NCBI RefSeq assembly: GCF_010560025.1
Contig: NZ_SAIY01000003.1
Coordinates: 496,001-560,000, forward strand
Reading direction: 5' to 3'
DNA from: Verrucosispora sioxanthis
Lineage (GTDB): Bacteria; Actinomycetota; Actinomycetes; Mycobacteriales; Micromonosporaceae
DNA: 64,000 nt
Shown one piece after another: positions 35,954-44,737 of the stretch (positions within the stretch are counted from its first letter, which is position 1; every line of letters begins with the position of its first letter). The notes beneath the pieces are model-generated. The model saw only the letters and a list, made by a program, of their open reading frames with translations, was not told the origin of the DNA and did not search any database. Made by a program: the position numbers and the translations under genes.

Positions 35954-37174
35954 GCGCTTCCCCGGGTCGCGCCTCGTACTGGCGGCGGGAGGGTTGGCGC
36001 CACGGCCGGCACCGAAGCCGCGTTCGTAGCCGACGAGCACGACGAGGAAGGCGGCGAGCAGGCCGAGGGCGACCAGGCCGGGCAGGTACCGCCCGGCTGG
36101 CAGCAGCGCCAGGGCCACCGCGGGCGCGAGCAGCTGCGCCGGGGTCACCGATCGGACGCTGAGCCCACGGAACAGCACCTCACCCGCGAGATACAGGGCG
36201 ACCCCACCGAACATCGCGGCGGCCGAGGTCCAGGGCAGGCGCGACCCAGCAGCAGCCCAGGGCTCGTGATGCGCCAGGGGGGCGATGACCGCGTGGACCC
36301 CGAGCGCCAGGTAGATCGTCCCGGCGATCAACGCGAAATGGCCGCCGCTGTACGCGTTGGCGGCGAGCCGGTCCCGTCGCGGCCCCTGCTCGGTCATCAG
36401 CGCCTCGCCCGCCGCCACCGAGTTCAGCATGTACAGCCGGAACAGGCTGACCGTGACGACGAGGGTGAGCACCGTGGCCAGCAGGGCCGGCCCGTTGATC
36501 ATCTCGGAGCCGATACCGGTGCCGACCGAGATCAGCGTCTCGCCGAGTGCGATGATCACCACGAGGGCGTGCCGTTCGGTGAAGTGCTCCGAACTGCGCA
36601 ACGGCCACCCGCTCAGCGTGGAGGCGATCAGACCGCCGGCGAAGTCGACCGCGACCGCCGCCGTCCAGAGCGGCAACTGCGCCTCACCGCCGAGCACGGC
36701 ACCGAGGACGAGCGGGATCCAGGACAGCGCGGTGATCGCGGTGTAGATGCGCAACGTGCGGTGCAGCCGCCGATCGCCCTCGGCCGCCCGGCGGTAGAGC
36801 GCCAAATGGACCACCCGCACCACGAGGTACGACAGCACCAGGATCAGGCGCGGGCCCGGACTCGGTTCCCAGACGTTCGGGATGACCACGGCGATGAGGA
36901 AGATGGGGCCCATGACGGCGGTGGTGCCGGCCCGGATCAGCCCGATGTCGGCGCGGGCCTGGTTGCCCAGCCAGGCGTAGATCAGCCAGGAGATCCAGAG
37001 CAGCAGCAGGACGACCAGGCCCTTGAGCAGAGTCAACGGCGAGGCGTGACCAGCCATGTAGGCGGTGATCCGGGTGAGGGCGAAGACGAACACCAGATCG
37101 AAGAAGATCTCGTACCGCGTCGTCCGGTGCATCTCCTTGGTCGTCTCCACGCGCCCTCGGAGGAACCGCCCCAT
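35951..37174 (-). CDS. Low temperature requirement protein A (LtrA) family membrane protein
   Basis: The 407-residue protein has about twelve hydrophobic segments and the LtrA opening, TTRYEIFFDLVFVFALTRIT. FTERHALVVIIALGETLISV is the second family signature. The name comes from a Listeria mutant unable to grow in the cold. The molecular activity is unknown, and a transporter role has been proposed only by topology. The ATG at 37174 avoids 16 extra residues of the longest frame. No operon partner is evident, and the next gene upstream is a NUDIX hydrolase on the same strand. Confidence 0.88.
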   Translation of the reverse strand: MGRFLRGRVETTKEMHRTTRYEIFFDLVFVFALTRITAYMAGHASPLTLLKGLVVLLLLWISWLIYAWLGNQARADIGLIRAGTTAVMGPIFLIAVVIPNVWEPSPGPRLILVLSYLVVRVVHLALYRRAAEGDRRLHRTLRIYTAITALSWIPLVLGAVLGGEAQLPLWTAAVAVDFAGGLIASTLSGWPLRSSEHFTERHALVVIIALGETLISVGTGIGSEMINGPALLATVLTLVVTVSLFRLYMLNSVAAGEALMTEQGPRRDRLAANAYSGGHFALIAGTIYLALGVHAVIAPLAHHEPWAAAGSRLPWTSAAAMFGGVALYLAGEVLFRGLSVRSVTPAQLLAPAVALALLPAGRYLPGLVALGLLAAFLVVLVGYERGFGAGRGANPPAASTRRDPGKR

Positions 37175-37229
37175 GGGCCCATCTTCATCGCTGCCGCCAC
37201 CGCAGGCGCGACGATCGGCCAAGCTCGAC

Positions 37230-37754
37230 CTACGGTGTGACCCATTGCAGGTAGTGCTCGAGGGTGACCCGCCCGTCGGGGACGAACGGCCAGGCCGGGT
37301 CGGTGAGCCGGGCGACCAGCTCGGTCAGGTCGAGCCACCAGCCGTCGGCGACCTCGCTGGGCTGATGTACCACCGGGCCGCAACGGTCCCGCTCGTAGCG
37401 GGCCTCGAAGACGTACGCGAGGTAGTTGGTGCGCGCGTCGGCGTACCAGTAACGCAGGCAGGGCCGGATCTCGCAGTTCGTGACGCCGAGTTCCTCGGTG
37501 AGTTCCCGGGCCGCCGCCTCGGCCGGATCCTCGCCGGCCAGCACGACACCGCCGGCGAGGGCGTCGTGCATGCCCGGATAGACGTCCTTCGTGTCGGTAC
37601 GGCGGTGGACGTAGACGCGGTCCCGTTCGTCGCGCAGCAACACCGCCGTCGCGGCGTGCGGCAGGTTCGCGGCCCGTACGGCGCTGCGTGGCGCGGTGCC
37701 GGTGACGGTCCCCGAGGTGTCACCCTCCAGGTAGAGCGCCACGAGTTCGTCCAT
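37230..37754 (-). CDS. NUDIX hydrolase
   Basis: The 174-residue protein has a complete NUDIX box, GVVLAGEDPAEAAARELTEE followed by LGV, and the YVHRRTDTKDVYPGMHDALA stretch typical of isopentenyl-diphosphate isomerase-like and related NUDIX proteins. Substrate is not predictable and could be a nucleoside diphosphate derivative. The ATG at 37754 gives family length. It is separated from the LtrA gene by 55 bases and from the kinase-like gene by 41, all on the same strand. Confidence 0.87.
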   Translation of the reverse strand: MDELVALYLEGDTSGTVTGTAPRSAVRAANLPHAATAVLLRDERDRVYVHRRTDTKDVYPGMHDALAGGVVLAGEDPAEAAARELTEELGVTNCEIRPCLRYWYADARTNYLAYVFEARYERDRCGPVVHQPSEVADGWWLDLTELVARLTDPAWPFVPDGRVTLEHYLQWVTP

Positions 37755-37795
37755 CCGCCCACCGTAGCGCCGCCCGCCCGCCGAACGTCGACCTC

Positions 37796-38329
37796 TCACC
37801 GGGGCGGTAGACCGGCCAGCCACTGTTCGAGCGCCTCCGGGGAGTCGAGCAGCAGCACCGGCGGTCCGCTCGGGTCGCCGTGCCAGGCTCGCAGCCGTCG
37901 CCGTTCCCGACCGAACTCGGTGAGATGCCACATCAGGACCGAGTCGCTGGACAGCACGCTGCCCAGCGACTCACGGTTGCCGTTGCAGATCTCCTCCCCG
38001 GTCGACAGCCGGCGCAGCGTGCGCCGCAGCAACCAGCGGAAGGACAACCCACGCGGATAGTCCAGGCCGACGACCAGGTCCGCGCGGGCCAGCGGCACGT
38101 CCCGCCAACCGTGGTACGCCCCGTCGAGGATCCAGCGGTCCCGGCGGCAGATCGTCTCGATCCGGCTGCGTTGCCGCGCCACCGGCACCTCGACCCAGTT
38201 GGGTTCCCAGAGCAGGTCGTCGACCGGGTACCAGGGCAGCCCGAGCCGCTCGGACAGGCGCTGCGCGAGGGTGGACTTGCCGGAGCCGTGGACCCCGTAG
38301 ACCAGGATGCGAGACAACCTCTTGCTCAT
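37796..38329 (-). CDS. P-loop nucleotide kinase-like protein
   Basis: The 177-residue protein has a Walker A ILVYGVHGSGKSTLAQRL at its start, and then WYPVDDLLWEPNW and RWILDGAYHGWRDVPLARAD, the pattern of adenylate-kinase-like or topology-modulation (FlaR) family ATPases. A phosphotransfer role is inferred from fold, and the acceptor is unknown. The ATG at 38329 was chosen because the P-loop then falls at residues 9-20, as is normal for the family. Confidence 0.82.
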   Translation of the reverse strand: MSKRLSRILVYGVHGSGKSTLAQRLSERLGLPWYPVDDLLWEPNWVEVPVARQRSRIETICRRDRWILDGAYHGWRDVPLARADLVVGLDYPRGLSFRWLLRRTLRRLSTGEEICNGNRESLGSVLSSDSVLMWHLTEFGRERRRLRAWHGDPSGPPVLLLDSPEALEQWLAGLPPR

Positions 38330-38409
38330 CGCGCGGCAGCCTAACCGGCCGGTGCCAGCAACCCGCCGGAGGCGGCCGGGCGGCCGGTGACCGACCGCCC
38401 GGACCAGGT

Positions 38410-39291
38410 TCAGCGGTTGCCGACCAGGTCGCCGCAGTCGGTCTCGTCGGGCAGCAGCGGTCGCAGGGCCACCGTCCACCGCTTGCCGTCTGAGACCCAC
38501 GGGGTGGCCGCGTTCGCCGCCGCCGCGGCGGTGAGCACCTGCTTCGCCTCGTCACCGGTCGCCGTGACACAACCCAGACCCAGGCCCTCGCCGAGTTCGG
38601 CACCCGGCAGCGCCGGCCCGGGCCAGGCCACCTCGGGCTGCTCGCCGGCTTCGGCGTTGGCGACCCACGGCTCGGCCACGGCGGCGACGGCAGTCGGCGC
38701 GTACGGCTGCGTGTCCGTCTGCGCGTCGCCGAGCGGACCGGACTCGACGCTCAGCGAGTCGGCGAACTCCCGCAGCGTCTCCCGCTTCGCCCGCTGCTCG
38801 GCGGTGAGCCCGGTCTGCGCCCCGCCCGACTCGGCCAGGGCGTACACCTCCAGTTCCTCGACCCCGTTGTCACCCAGCACCGTGAACCGGGTCGTGGGGG
38901 CGTCGGCGACCGGCGGGGTGCCGAGGTCCGCCGGGCCGCCCACCCCGGCGGCCCGGGCCGCCTTGAGCAGTTCCTCCACCTCGGTGGCGCTGATCGTGCC
39001 CACCTGGAGGTTGGGCAGCGCCGGGCCCGGATAGATCAACGGCACCGGCCCCTGGGTGATCACCCGGCCGTCACCGTAGACGCTCACCGTGGGCACGCGG
39101 GTGGCCAGCATGGCCGGGGTGACGAACCCCCCGGTGTGCTCCATCCGGAACACCACCGTGTCGGCGGAGTAGGACCGCTCGGGTGAGTCCGCCTCTCCCG
39201 ACCCGGTGCCACCGGCCTGCTGGCCGCAGGCCGCGGAGGTCAGCAACAGCAGGGGGACGACCGCCAGTCGCCCGCTTCGACGAATGCTCAT
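38410..39291 (-). CDS. Predicted lipoprotein of unknown function
   Basis: The 293-residue protein has a lipoprotein signal peptide (VPLLLLTSAACGQ, lipobox SAAC near residue 22) and no transmembrane helix after it. Segments TVVFRMEHTGGFVTPAMLA and VSVYGDGRVI are seen in several actinobacterial lipoproteins with no assigned role. Its start overlaps the MFS transporter stop as ATGA, so the two are cotranscribed and may act together at the membrane. The Ala-rich C-terminus has two cysteines that could form a disulphide. Confidence 0.75.
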   Translation of the reverse strand: MSIRRSGRLAVVPLLLLTSAACGQQAGGTGSGEADSPERSYSADTVVFRMEHTGGFVTPAMLATRVPTVSVYGDGRVITQGPVPLIYPGPALPNLQVGTISATEVEELLKAARAAGVGGPADLGTPPVADAPTTRFTVLGDNGVEELEVYALAESGGAQTGLTAEQRAKRETLREFADSLSVESGPLGDAQTDTQPYAPTAVAAVAEPWVANAEAGEQPEVAWPGPALPGAELGEGLGLGCVTATGDEAKQVLTAAAAANAATPWVSDGKRWTVALRPLLPDETDCGDLVGNR

Positions 39292-40499
39292 GCCGATCGG
39301 ACGTCGGCGGGCACCGGCCGGTTCCGTGCGACCGGCACCGGCGCGGTCCGCCGCAGCCCTCGGGTGAACAGCAGCGTGGTGAGCAGCGACAACCCGGCCA
39401 TCACGGCCACCGCGCGGTGGGTCGGCAGCAGGTCGGCGACCGTACCGGCCAGGGCCGCGAAGACCGCCTGACCGGCGAGCATCCCGTTCTGTTGCAGGCC
39501 GAGCACCTGGCCCCGGTTCTGCGGCGGGGAGCAGGCGATCAGCCGCTCCTGCAACGGCAACGAGACCGCGAAGCCGACCGAGGCGACCAGGGCGAGCAGC
39601 ATCGCCACCGGCAGCTCCGGACGGATCAGGAATACCAGGTACGGCACGGGCAGCAGCAGCCGCAACGGCAGCACGCACCGCTGCCGCGCGGTGGCCGGCA
39701 GGAACCGCCCCACCAACACGTCACCGGCGAGCATGCCGACGGCACCGGCGGCGAAGAGAAACCCGGCCCGGTCGCCCGCGTACGGCAGGAACAGCGCCTC
39801 GCAGCCGACCACCAGTCCGTTGGGCAGCCACAGGTTCAGGTACAACGATCGGCGTCCCGGGTCCGCCCAGAGTTCCCGGTTGATCCGCATCGTGCGGGTG
39901 GTCGAGGTCCGCGCGCCGGCCCGTGCCGGCCGCTCCCGCAATCCGAACCAGGTCACCGCCACGGCCAGGGCACGCAACGCGGCGGCGACCAGGAACACCT
40001 GGTACGGGCTCAGCCAGACCAGTAGCAGACCGCCCGCCCCGAAACCGGCGATCTGCATCACGCCGACGCTGACGTTCATCGTGGACCGACCCAGCACGTA
40101 CGCGTCGGCCGGCAGGATGTCGTTGATCAACGCCCAGCGGGCACCGCCGGTGACCGACCCGACGTACGCCACGAGCAGGATCACCGCGAAGCGTACCGAC
40201 AGCGGCAGACCGGGAACGGCCTGCAGCACCGCACCGGCGAGGCCGACCAGCGCGGCCAGGGTCAACGCCCGACGCGGCGGCAGGCTGTCGGCCGCGGAGA
40301 GCAGCGTCAGGCTGCCGAGCACGCTGGCCAGTGGCGCGCCGAACATGCTCAGTGCGGTGAGCAGCGCCGAACCGGTAACGGCGTAGGTCAGCGAACCGAG
40401 GGCCAGCGCCGACGTGGTGTGCGCCGCGATGCCGGCGCAGTTGGCCACGAACAGGTTGCGGAATTCGGTCACGGCGAACAGTTCCGAGTATGTCCTCAC
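39288..40499 (-). CDS. MFS transporter
   Basis: The 403-residue protein has about twelve helices and matches the MFS_3-type efflux family (FRNLFVANCAGIAAHTTSAL at the start, LPADAYVLGRSTMNV in the middle, PPQNRGQVLGLQQNG late). It is likely a proton-driven exporter, and its substrate is unknown. It starts at GTG 40499, divergent from an ArsR-type regulator 59 bases away that probably controls it, with a perfect palindrome in between. Confidence 0.88.
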   Translation of the reverse strand: MRTYSELFAVTEFRNLFVANCAGIAAHTTSALALGSLTYAVTGSALLTALSMFGAPLASVLGSLTLLSAADSLPPRRALTLAALVGLAGAVLQAVPGLPLSVRFAVILLVAYVGSVTGGARWALINDILPADAYVLGRSTMNVSVGVMQIAGFGAGGLLLVWLSPYQVFLVAAALRALAVAVTWFGLRERPARAGARTSTTRTMRINRELWADPGRRSLYLNLWLPNGLVVGCEALFLPYAGDRAGFLFAAGAVGMLAGDVLVGRFLPATARQRCVLPLRLLLPVPYLVFLIRPELPVAMLLALVASVGFAVSLPLQERLIACSPPQNRGQVLGLQQNGMLAGQAVFAALAGTVADLLPTHRAVAVMAGLSLLTTLLFTRGLRRTAPVPVARNRPVPADVRSA

Positions 40500-40500
40500 G

Positions 40501-40514
40501 CCGACGATCGTCGG
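40501..40514. promoter_or_regulatory. Perfect 14-base palindrome between MFS and ArsR genes
   Basis: CCGACGATCGTCGG is a perfect palindrome one base upstream of the MFS start codon and 44 bases before the regulator start. Its placement suits an operator for the divergent HTH protein, though GC-rich palindromes arise easily by chance here. Confidence 0.4.
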
Positions 40515-40558
40515 GGCGTCGACGGCCGGCGGCGTAGAGTTACGGCTGGGGGCGAAAC

Positions 40559-41554
40559 ATGTCGCGGTGGCGGGTGCCGGTGGATCTGCTGGCGGGCAGT
40601 CGTTTCGTCATCTCGCCGATGACCGACACGGTGGCCGCGCTGAAGGCACTGCACCTCCCCCGCCACCCGTGGCAACGCTCCTGGCAGCGACCGCACCTGG
40701 CGGCGTACCAGCGGATGCTGGCGCGGCGGCCGGTGCTTCCGGCGCTGCTGGCGGCGGCGTTCGCGCCCCGGTGGATCGCTGACTTCCTCACCCTGCCGCC
40801 CGCGACGGCGACGCCGACCTTCGCCGAGGAACTGGCCGTCGTCGCCGCCCGTTCCGACGAGCGGATCCGCGCCGACCTGCGGGCGACCCGGCCGGGGCCA
40901 CTGGCCGAGGTGCTGTGCCACGACGGGCTGACCGAGCAGGTGCGGTACCTGCTCGACTGGGTCTGGACCCACACGGTGCGCCCGGAGTGGCCCGAGCGGG
41001 AGCGCCGGCTGCGGGCCGACGTGGTGGCTCGTACCGCACGATTGAGCGCCCACGGATGGGCGGGTCTGTTCGCGGACCTCAACCCCGGGATGCGGTGGCT
41101 GGGCGACGGCTGGCTCCAGGTCAACGACCATCCCGCCGCGCCGCTGCCACTCGACCGGGCCGAACAACTGGTGTTCGTCCCGGCGCACTGCGCCAAGGGC
41201 TGGGTGGTGTGGGACCAGGACCGGTTCGGCATGGTCTACCCGGCCAGCGGCATCCTCGCCGAGGTGTCCCCGCCCACGCCGGACGGGTTGGACCGGCTCA
41301 TCGGTCCGAACCGCGCCGCCATCCTGGTCCGGTTGGGCACACCGCTGAGCACCTCGCACCTGGCCGCGCTCACCGGGCTGTCCCTGGGCGCGGTCGGTGA
41401 CCACCTGCGGATACTGCTCGACGCGGGCATGGTGACCAAGCGCCGATCGGGGCGGGAGGTGCTCTACTGGCGGACCGCCCGTGGTGCCGCCCTGGCGGCC
41501 GATGATCCGGTGCCGGCGGATGTCCGGGTCGACGAGGACGTCAGGCCAGATTGA
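40559..41554 (+). CDS. ArsR-type winged-helix regulator with DUF5937-like N-terminus
   Basis: The 331-residue protein ends in an ArsR/HTH_20 winged helix (about 255-315: LGTPLSTSHLAALTGLSLGA then VGDHLRILLDAGMVTKRRSG) behind a long N-terminal domain like DUF5937 (WRVPVDLLAGSRFVISPMTD and HLPRHPWQRSW). This architecture is common in actinobacteria beside MFS exporters, as here. It lacks the metal-binding cysteines of true arsenic sensors. Its 3' end overlaps the convergent His-rich protein gene by 14 bases. Confidence 0.85.
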   Translation: MSRWRVPVDLLAGSRFVISPMTDTVAALKALHLPRHPWQRSWQRPHLAAYQRMLARRPVLPALLAAAFAPRWIADFLTLPPATATPTFAEELAVVAARSDERIRADLRATRPGPLAEVLCHDGLTEQVRYLLDWVWTHTVRPEWPERERRLRADVVARTARLSAHGWAGLFADLNPGMRWLGDGWLQVNDHPAAPLPLDRAEQLVFVPAHCAKGWVVWDQDRFGMVYPASGILAEVSPPTPDGLDRLIGPNRAAILVRLGTPLSTSHLAALTGLSLGAVGDHLRILLDAGMVTKRRSGREVLYWRTARGAALAADDPVPADVRVDEDVRPD

Positions 41555-42578
41555 TCGTGAACGCCGCGGTGTGCACCTTCCCGTCCACCTGGAAGTCGAA
41601 GAACGCCCGGTAACGGCCGGTGCTCGGCGCGGTCAGCCAGAACTTCACCGCACCGTCGACCAGCTCCGGCTCCGGGTGGACGTGCAGGAACCCCAGGTCA
41701 CCCTCCCGGACCACGACCAGATGCCCGTACGCGCCGAGGTAACGCTCCATCCGCACCGGCCCGGTCGTCCCGGCGCGGTCGACGCGGAAGGTCAGCGGGA
41801 CGGTCATCCCGATGGTGGGCGTGCCGGCCATGGACACCGCGTACGGCCCGGTGGTCGTCTGCGGCTGCGGCGGGGGCAGTCCGGCCGGCCGGTAACTGCC
41901 CGGCACCTCGTGGTCGACGCCGAGCACCAGCGGCAACCCCCGGCCGTCGGCGGTGGTGACGGTGAAGTCCGCGTAGATGCGGTAACCGCCGGGTCGGGTG
42001 AGCTCCAGTGGCACGCTCCAGGTGCCGTCCGCCGCCATCGTCGGATGCAGATGCTGGTATCCACCGAGGTCACGGCCGACCACGATCATGTGCAGCGGCT
42101 TGTCGTGCACCACCGCGAAGCGGGTCACCGGCTGCCCGTCGACCCCCACCACCCGGAACCGGTAGTCGGTCGTCGCGCCGGCCGGCTGGGAGCGCAGCAC
42201 CGGCTTGAGTGTGTACCCGGCCGCGCTCACGGTCGTACCGGTGGCCTCGTCCTGGCCGTCACCCGGATGCGTGTGCGGGCCGGTTCCCGGCCCGTGCTGG
42301 TGCCCGTCGCCGGCCGACACCGCCTGCGCCGCGTCCCGGCTGCCACCACCCGCTGCCGCGCCCGGCGGTTGCGCCACGGAGGTGGGTTCGTCGGAGGTGT
42401 TGATCCGGCCGAGCGCGAAACCGGCCACCAACGTCAGCACGAGTCCACCGACAAGCAACGCGAGCCGGGTATCGCCCCGGTGCCACCAGCGGGTCGACGC
42501 GGAGCGATCCGCTGGCGTCCCGGGCGCGGCGAGGGCGGCGGCTTCCGCAGGTTCGGCGGGTGCCACCGGGGTGGTCAC
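41541..42578 (-). CDS. Membrane-anchored His-rich protein next to CopC, probable metal handling
   Basis: The 345-residue protein has one membrane anchor (TRLALLVGGLVLTLVAGFAL, about 40-60), then a His-rich stretch (DGHQHGPGTGPHTH) and two beta-rich extracellular repeats with HMIVVGRDLGGYQHLHP and HLVVVREGDLGFLHVHPEPE. His and Met clusters plus the CopC neighbour suggest copper binding outside the membrane, but no enzyme motif is seen. The GTG at 42578 overlaps the CopC stop as GTGA, so the two are translationally coupled once the CopC frame is restored. A longer upstream frame is a shadow of the CopC tail. Confidence 0.8.
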   Translation of the reverse strand: MTTPVAPAEPAEAAALAAPGTPADRSASTRWWHRGDTRLALLVGGLVLTLVAGFALGRINTSDEPTSVAQPPGAAAGGGSRDAAQAVSAGDGHQHGPGTGPHTHPGDGQDEATGTTVSAAGYTLKPVLRSQPAGATTDYRFRVVGVDGQPVTRFAVVHDKPLHMIVVGRDLGGYQHLHPTMAADGTWSVPLELTRPGGYRIYADFTVTTADGRGLPLVLGVDHEVPGSYRPAGLPPPQPQTTTGPYAVSMAGTPTIGMTVPLTFRVDRAGTTGPVRMERYLGAYGHLVVVREGDLGFLHVHPEPELVDGAVKFWLTAPSTGRYRAFFDFQVDGKVHTAAFTINLA

Positions 42579-43503
42579 CGCCCGCTGGGCCGGGGCCGCC
42601 GCCGATACCGTGGCAGCCTTGCGGCCTCGCCGGGCGGCCGGGCCTGCCGCGGTGCCGCCGCGACCCGTGGCGGCTGCCGTGGTACGGCCTCCTTGCCGCG
42701 TGTGGTGGGTCTGGCGCGAGGTCGGGTGGCACCGGACCGGCGTGCCGCCGTGCGACTCCGGTCGACGCGAGCCGGACGGCGCTGCCAGGCGAAGAAGCCG
42801 GCGACCGCGACCACGGCCACTACCAGTGCGGCCCAGCCCAGCGCGCCGATGCCGCCCGAGTCGTCGGAGGCGGGTGGCGCGGCGGCGACCGACGGGACCG
42901 GCGCCGTCGGCGCGACGGGGTGGCATCGCCGGACGCCGGCTGCGATCCGGTGTCGCCGTGCTGCTCGGTGGCGGCGATCAGCGACGGATCCGGCTGGCCG
43001 GTGGGCGGTTGCCAGTCCGGCGGCGCGGCCGTCGGCTTACCGGTGTACCGGAAGGTGACCGTGCCGCGTACCGGGTCACCGTCGGAGGCCACCGACAGGT
43101 AGCTCACCGAGTACTGACCGGCGGCGGGCAGGTGCGCGAGGGCCACCACCGCGGGAAAACCGGTGGTGTACTCGCGCGGCTCGAACACCCCGTCGACCAG
43201 GAAGTACTCCCGCACCGGGCGGTCGAGTTCGCGGGGTTCGCCATGCGTCCAGCCGTTGTCGACCCGGGCACCGCCCGGCGCGGTGACGGTGAAGTACGCG
43301 TCCTCGCGGACCCGCTCGGTGAAGTAGAGCTGCACGGCCGTCACGGCCTCGTCGACGGTGGCGCCCTCGGCCGGGGTGGACGTCGCCAGGGTGCCGTGCG
43401 CCGAGGCTGGCGTGGCCGGTCCGAGGAGGACGACGCCGGCGGCGAGGACCAGTGCGAGCAGACCGGCGGCGACGCGGCCGTGAGCCCGAGGGAGATGACG
43501 CAT
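42575..43503 (-). pseudogene. copC: CopC-family copper resistance protein, frameshifted before its membrane anchor
   Basis: The first frame encodes a signal peptide (about 1-33), then the mature CopC domain (AHGTLATSTPAEGATVDEA, where the N-terminal His after cleavage is the copper ligand; VQLYFTERV; YSVSYLSVASDGDPVRGTVT). At the GGGG run 42917-42920 one base appears missing. The next frame gives SDDSGGIGALGWAALV, a membrane helix (VVAVVAVAGFFAWQ) and a basic tail to the stop at 42575, which overlaps the next gene as GTGA. As written, translation instead continues in an Arg/Pro-rich frame without anchor. No CopD domain follows. ATG 43503 has GAGGA upstream. Confidence 0.8.
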
Positions 43504-43517
43504 CGAATCATCCTCGC

Positions 43518-43549
43518 GATGACGCCGCTTTCCGCAATAGGTCGTCATC
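43518..43549. promoter_or_regulatory. Inverted repeat before copC
   Basis: GATGACG at 43518-43524 pairs with CGTCATC at 43543-43549. The repeat lies 15-46 bases upstream of the CopC start and is AT-rich in its spacer. A metal-responsive repressor site is possible but no consensus is recognisable to me. Confidence 0.3.
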
Positions 43550-43623
43550 TTTTTGTTCAGATGGGAAAAGTTCTGGCCGCGCTGGCCGATTGTTGGGTGA
43601 CGGTCCACTTGTCGGTTCCCGGA

Positions 43624-44646
43624 TCAGTCGGCGGCGAGCACGGACTCGCGGCCCTCGGCACGGGCCTGGTCCAGCATCCGGGCGAGCCGCCGGCGACGCC
43701 GCCGGGCGATGGCCAGCCAGCCCAGCAGCAGGATGCCGACAAGTACCCCGAAGACCAGCTGTGGCCATGGCACCGTCCACCCGGTGACCGTGACGGTGGT
43801 CGGCCGGACCTGGGCGTCGGCCGGGTCACCGGTGACGACCGCCGGGGTCACCTCGACGGTGGTGGAGTAACGACCCAGCCCCCAGACCCCGCCGACGTGA
43901 GCCTCGACCTGTCTGCTGTCGCCCGGTAGCAGTTCCGGCACGGCGGTGGACACGGTCCGGCCGGTCAGGCCGAACAGCTCGCCCACCCGCACGGTGCCGG
44001 CACCGGTCACCGCGACGTTGCCGCTGTTGCGCGCGGTGTACGTCAGGTGGACGCCGCCGGAGGCGAACGGATTCCACGACCCCTCGTGCCGGACGGTGAG
44101 ATCCTCGACCGTGACCGCGGCGGTGACCGTGCCGCTGGCCCGCAGCATCACCCGGAACCCGACCCGGCTCTGCACCGCCACAGTGCCACCGGCGCTGGTC
44201 ACCGTGGCCGCGACACCGGCCGGATGATCTCCCGGCGTCGCGTCCGGCGGCACGGTGATGGTGAACGGCACCACGGTCGTCTGTCTCGCTTCGACGGTCA
44301 CCGTCTCGGGCAGCGTGATCCACGTTCCACCGTCCACCGACTCCTGGCCGGCGGTCAGCATGTTGAACCGCCCCTTGTCGGTCAGGTAACCGTCGGCGGC
44401 CTGCAACGCGAACACCACCGGCGCGTCGCCGAAATTGCGCACCGCCAGGTGCTCGGTCAGCACCGTACCCGGATCCAGTGTGTGCTCGATCCACCGACGG
44501 CCGTCCGGGCCCCGCGCGTCCGCCGGCTGCACCGCCCAGGTCACCGTCGCACCGGTCGGCTGCGCCGACGCGGCCACCGGTGCGGGCAGCATCATGGCCG
44601 ACATCGTGACCAGCACCGCTGCCCAGCGCGGCAGGAATCGGATCAT
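43624..44646 (-). CDS. WxL-interacting-protein-like (DUF916) membrane-anchored surface protein
   Basis: The 340-residue protein has a signal peptide (about 1-28), a WxLIP-type peptidoglycan-binding domain (WAVQPADARGPDGRRWIEHT; ITVPPDATPGDHPAGVAATV is the family core), a second immunoglobulin-like domain (HLTYTARNSGNVAVTGAGTV) and one C-terminal helix (LVFGVLVGILLLGWLAIA) with a basic tail. In Firmicutes such proteins hold WxL proteins at the wall. Its neighbour resembles a WxL-type protein. The ATG at 44646 follows AAGGA, and a GTG one codon earlier is an alternative. Confidence 0.82.
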   Translation of the reverse strand: MIRFLPRWAAVLVTMSAMMLPAPVAASAQPTGATVTWAVQPADARGPDGRRWIEHTLDPGTVLTEHLAVRNFGDAPVVFALQAADGYLTDKGRFNMLTAGQESVDGGTWITLPETVTVEARQTTVVPFTITVPPDATPGDHPAGVAATVTSAGGTVAVQSRVGFRVMLRASGTVTAAVTVEDLTVRHEGSWNPFASGGVHLTYTARNSGNVAVTGAGTVRVGELFGLTGRTVSTAVPELLPGDSRQVEAHVGGVWGLGRYSTTVEVTPAVVTGDPADAQVRPTTVTVTGWTVPWPQLVFGVLVGILLLGWLAIARRRRRRLARMLDQARAEGRESVLAAD

Positions 44647-44676
44647 CACAGTCCTTCGTGGTCGGGACGGGAATGA

Positions 44677-44706
44677 CCCGGGGGCCGCCGAGCGACGACC
44701 CCCGGG
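44677..44706. terminator. Possible hairpin between the WxL-like and WxLIP-like genes
   Basis: CCCGGGGG at 44677-44684 pairs with CCCCCGGG at 44699-44706 with a 14-base loop. It may attenuate rather than end transcription, since both flanking genes point the same way. Confidence 0.3.
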
Positions 44707-44737
44707 AGGTGCGATGGCCCGGCCACCGCGGCGGCCC

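Noticed and set aside
40501..40514. Arsenic-type operator for the ArsR-like protein
   Set aside because: The protein lacks the cysteine metal site of arsenic sensors, so only a generic operator was annotated.
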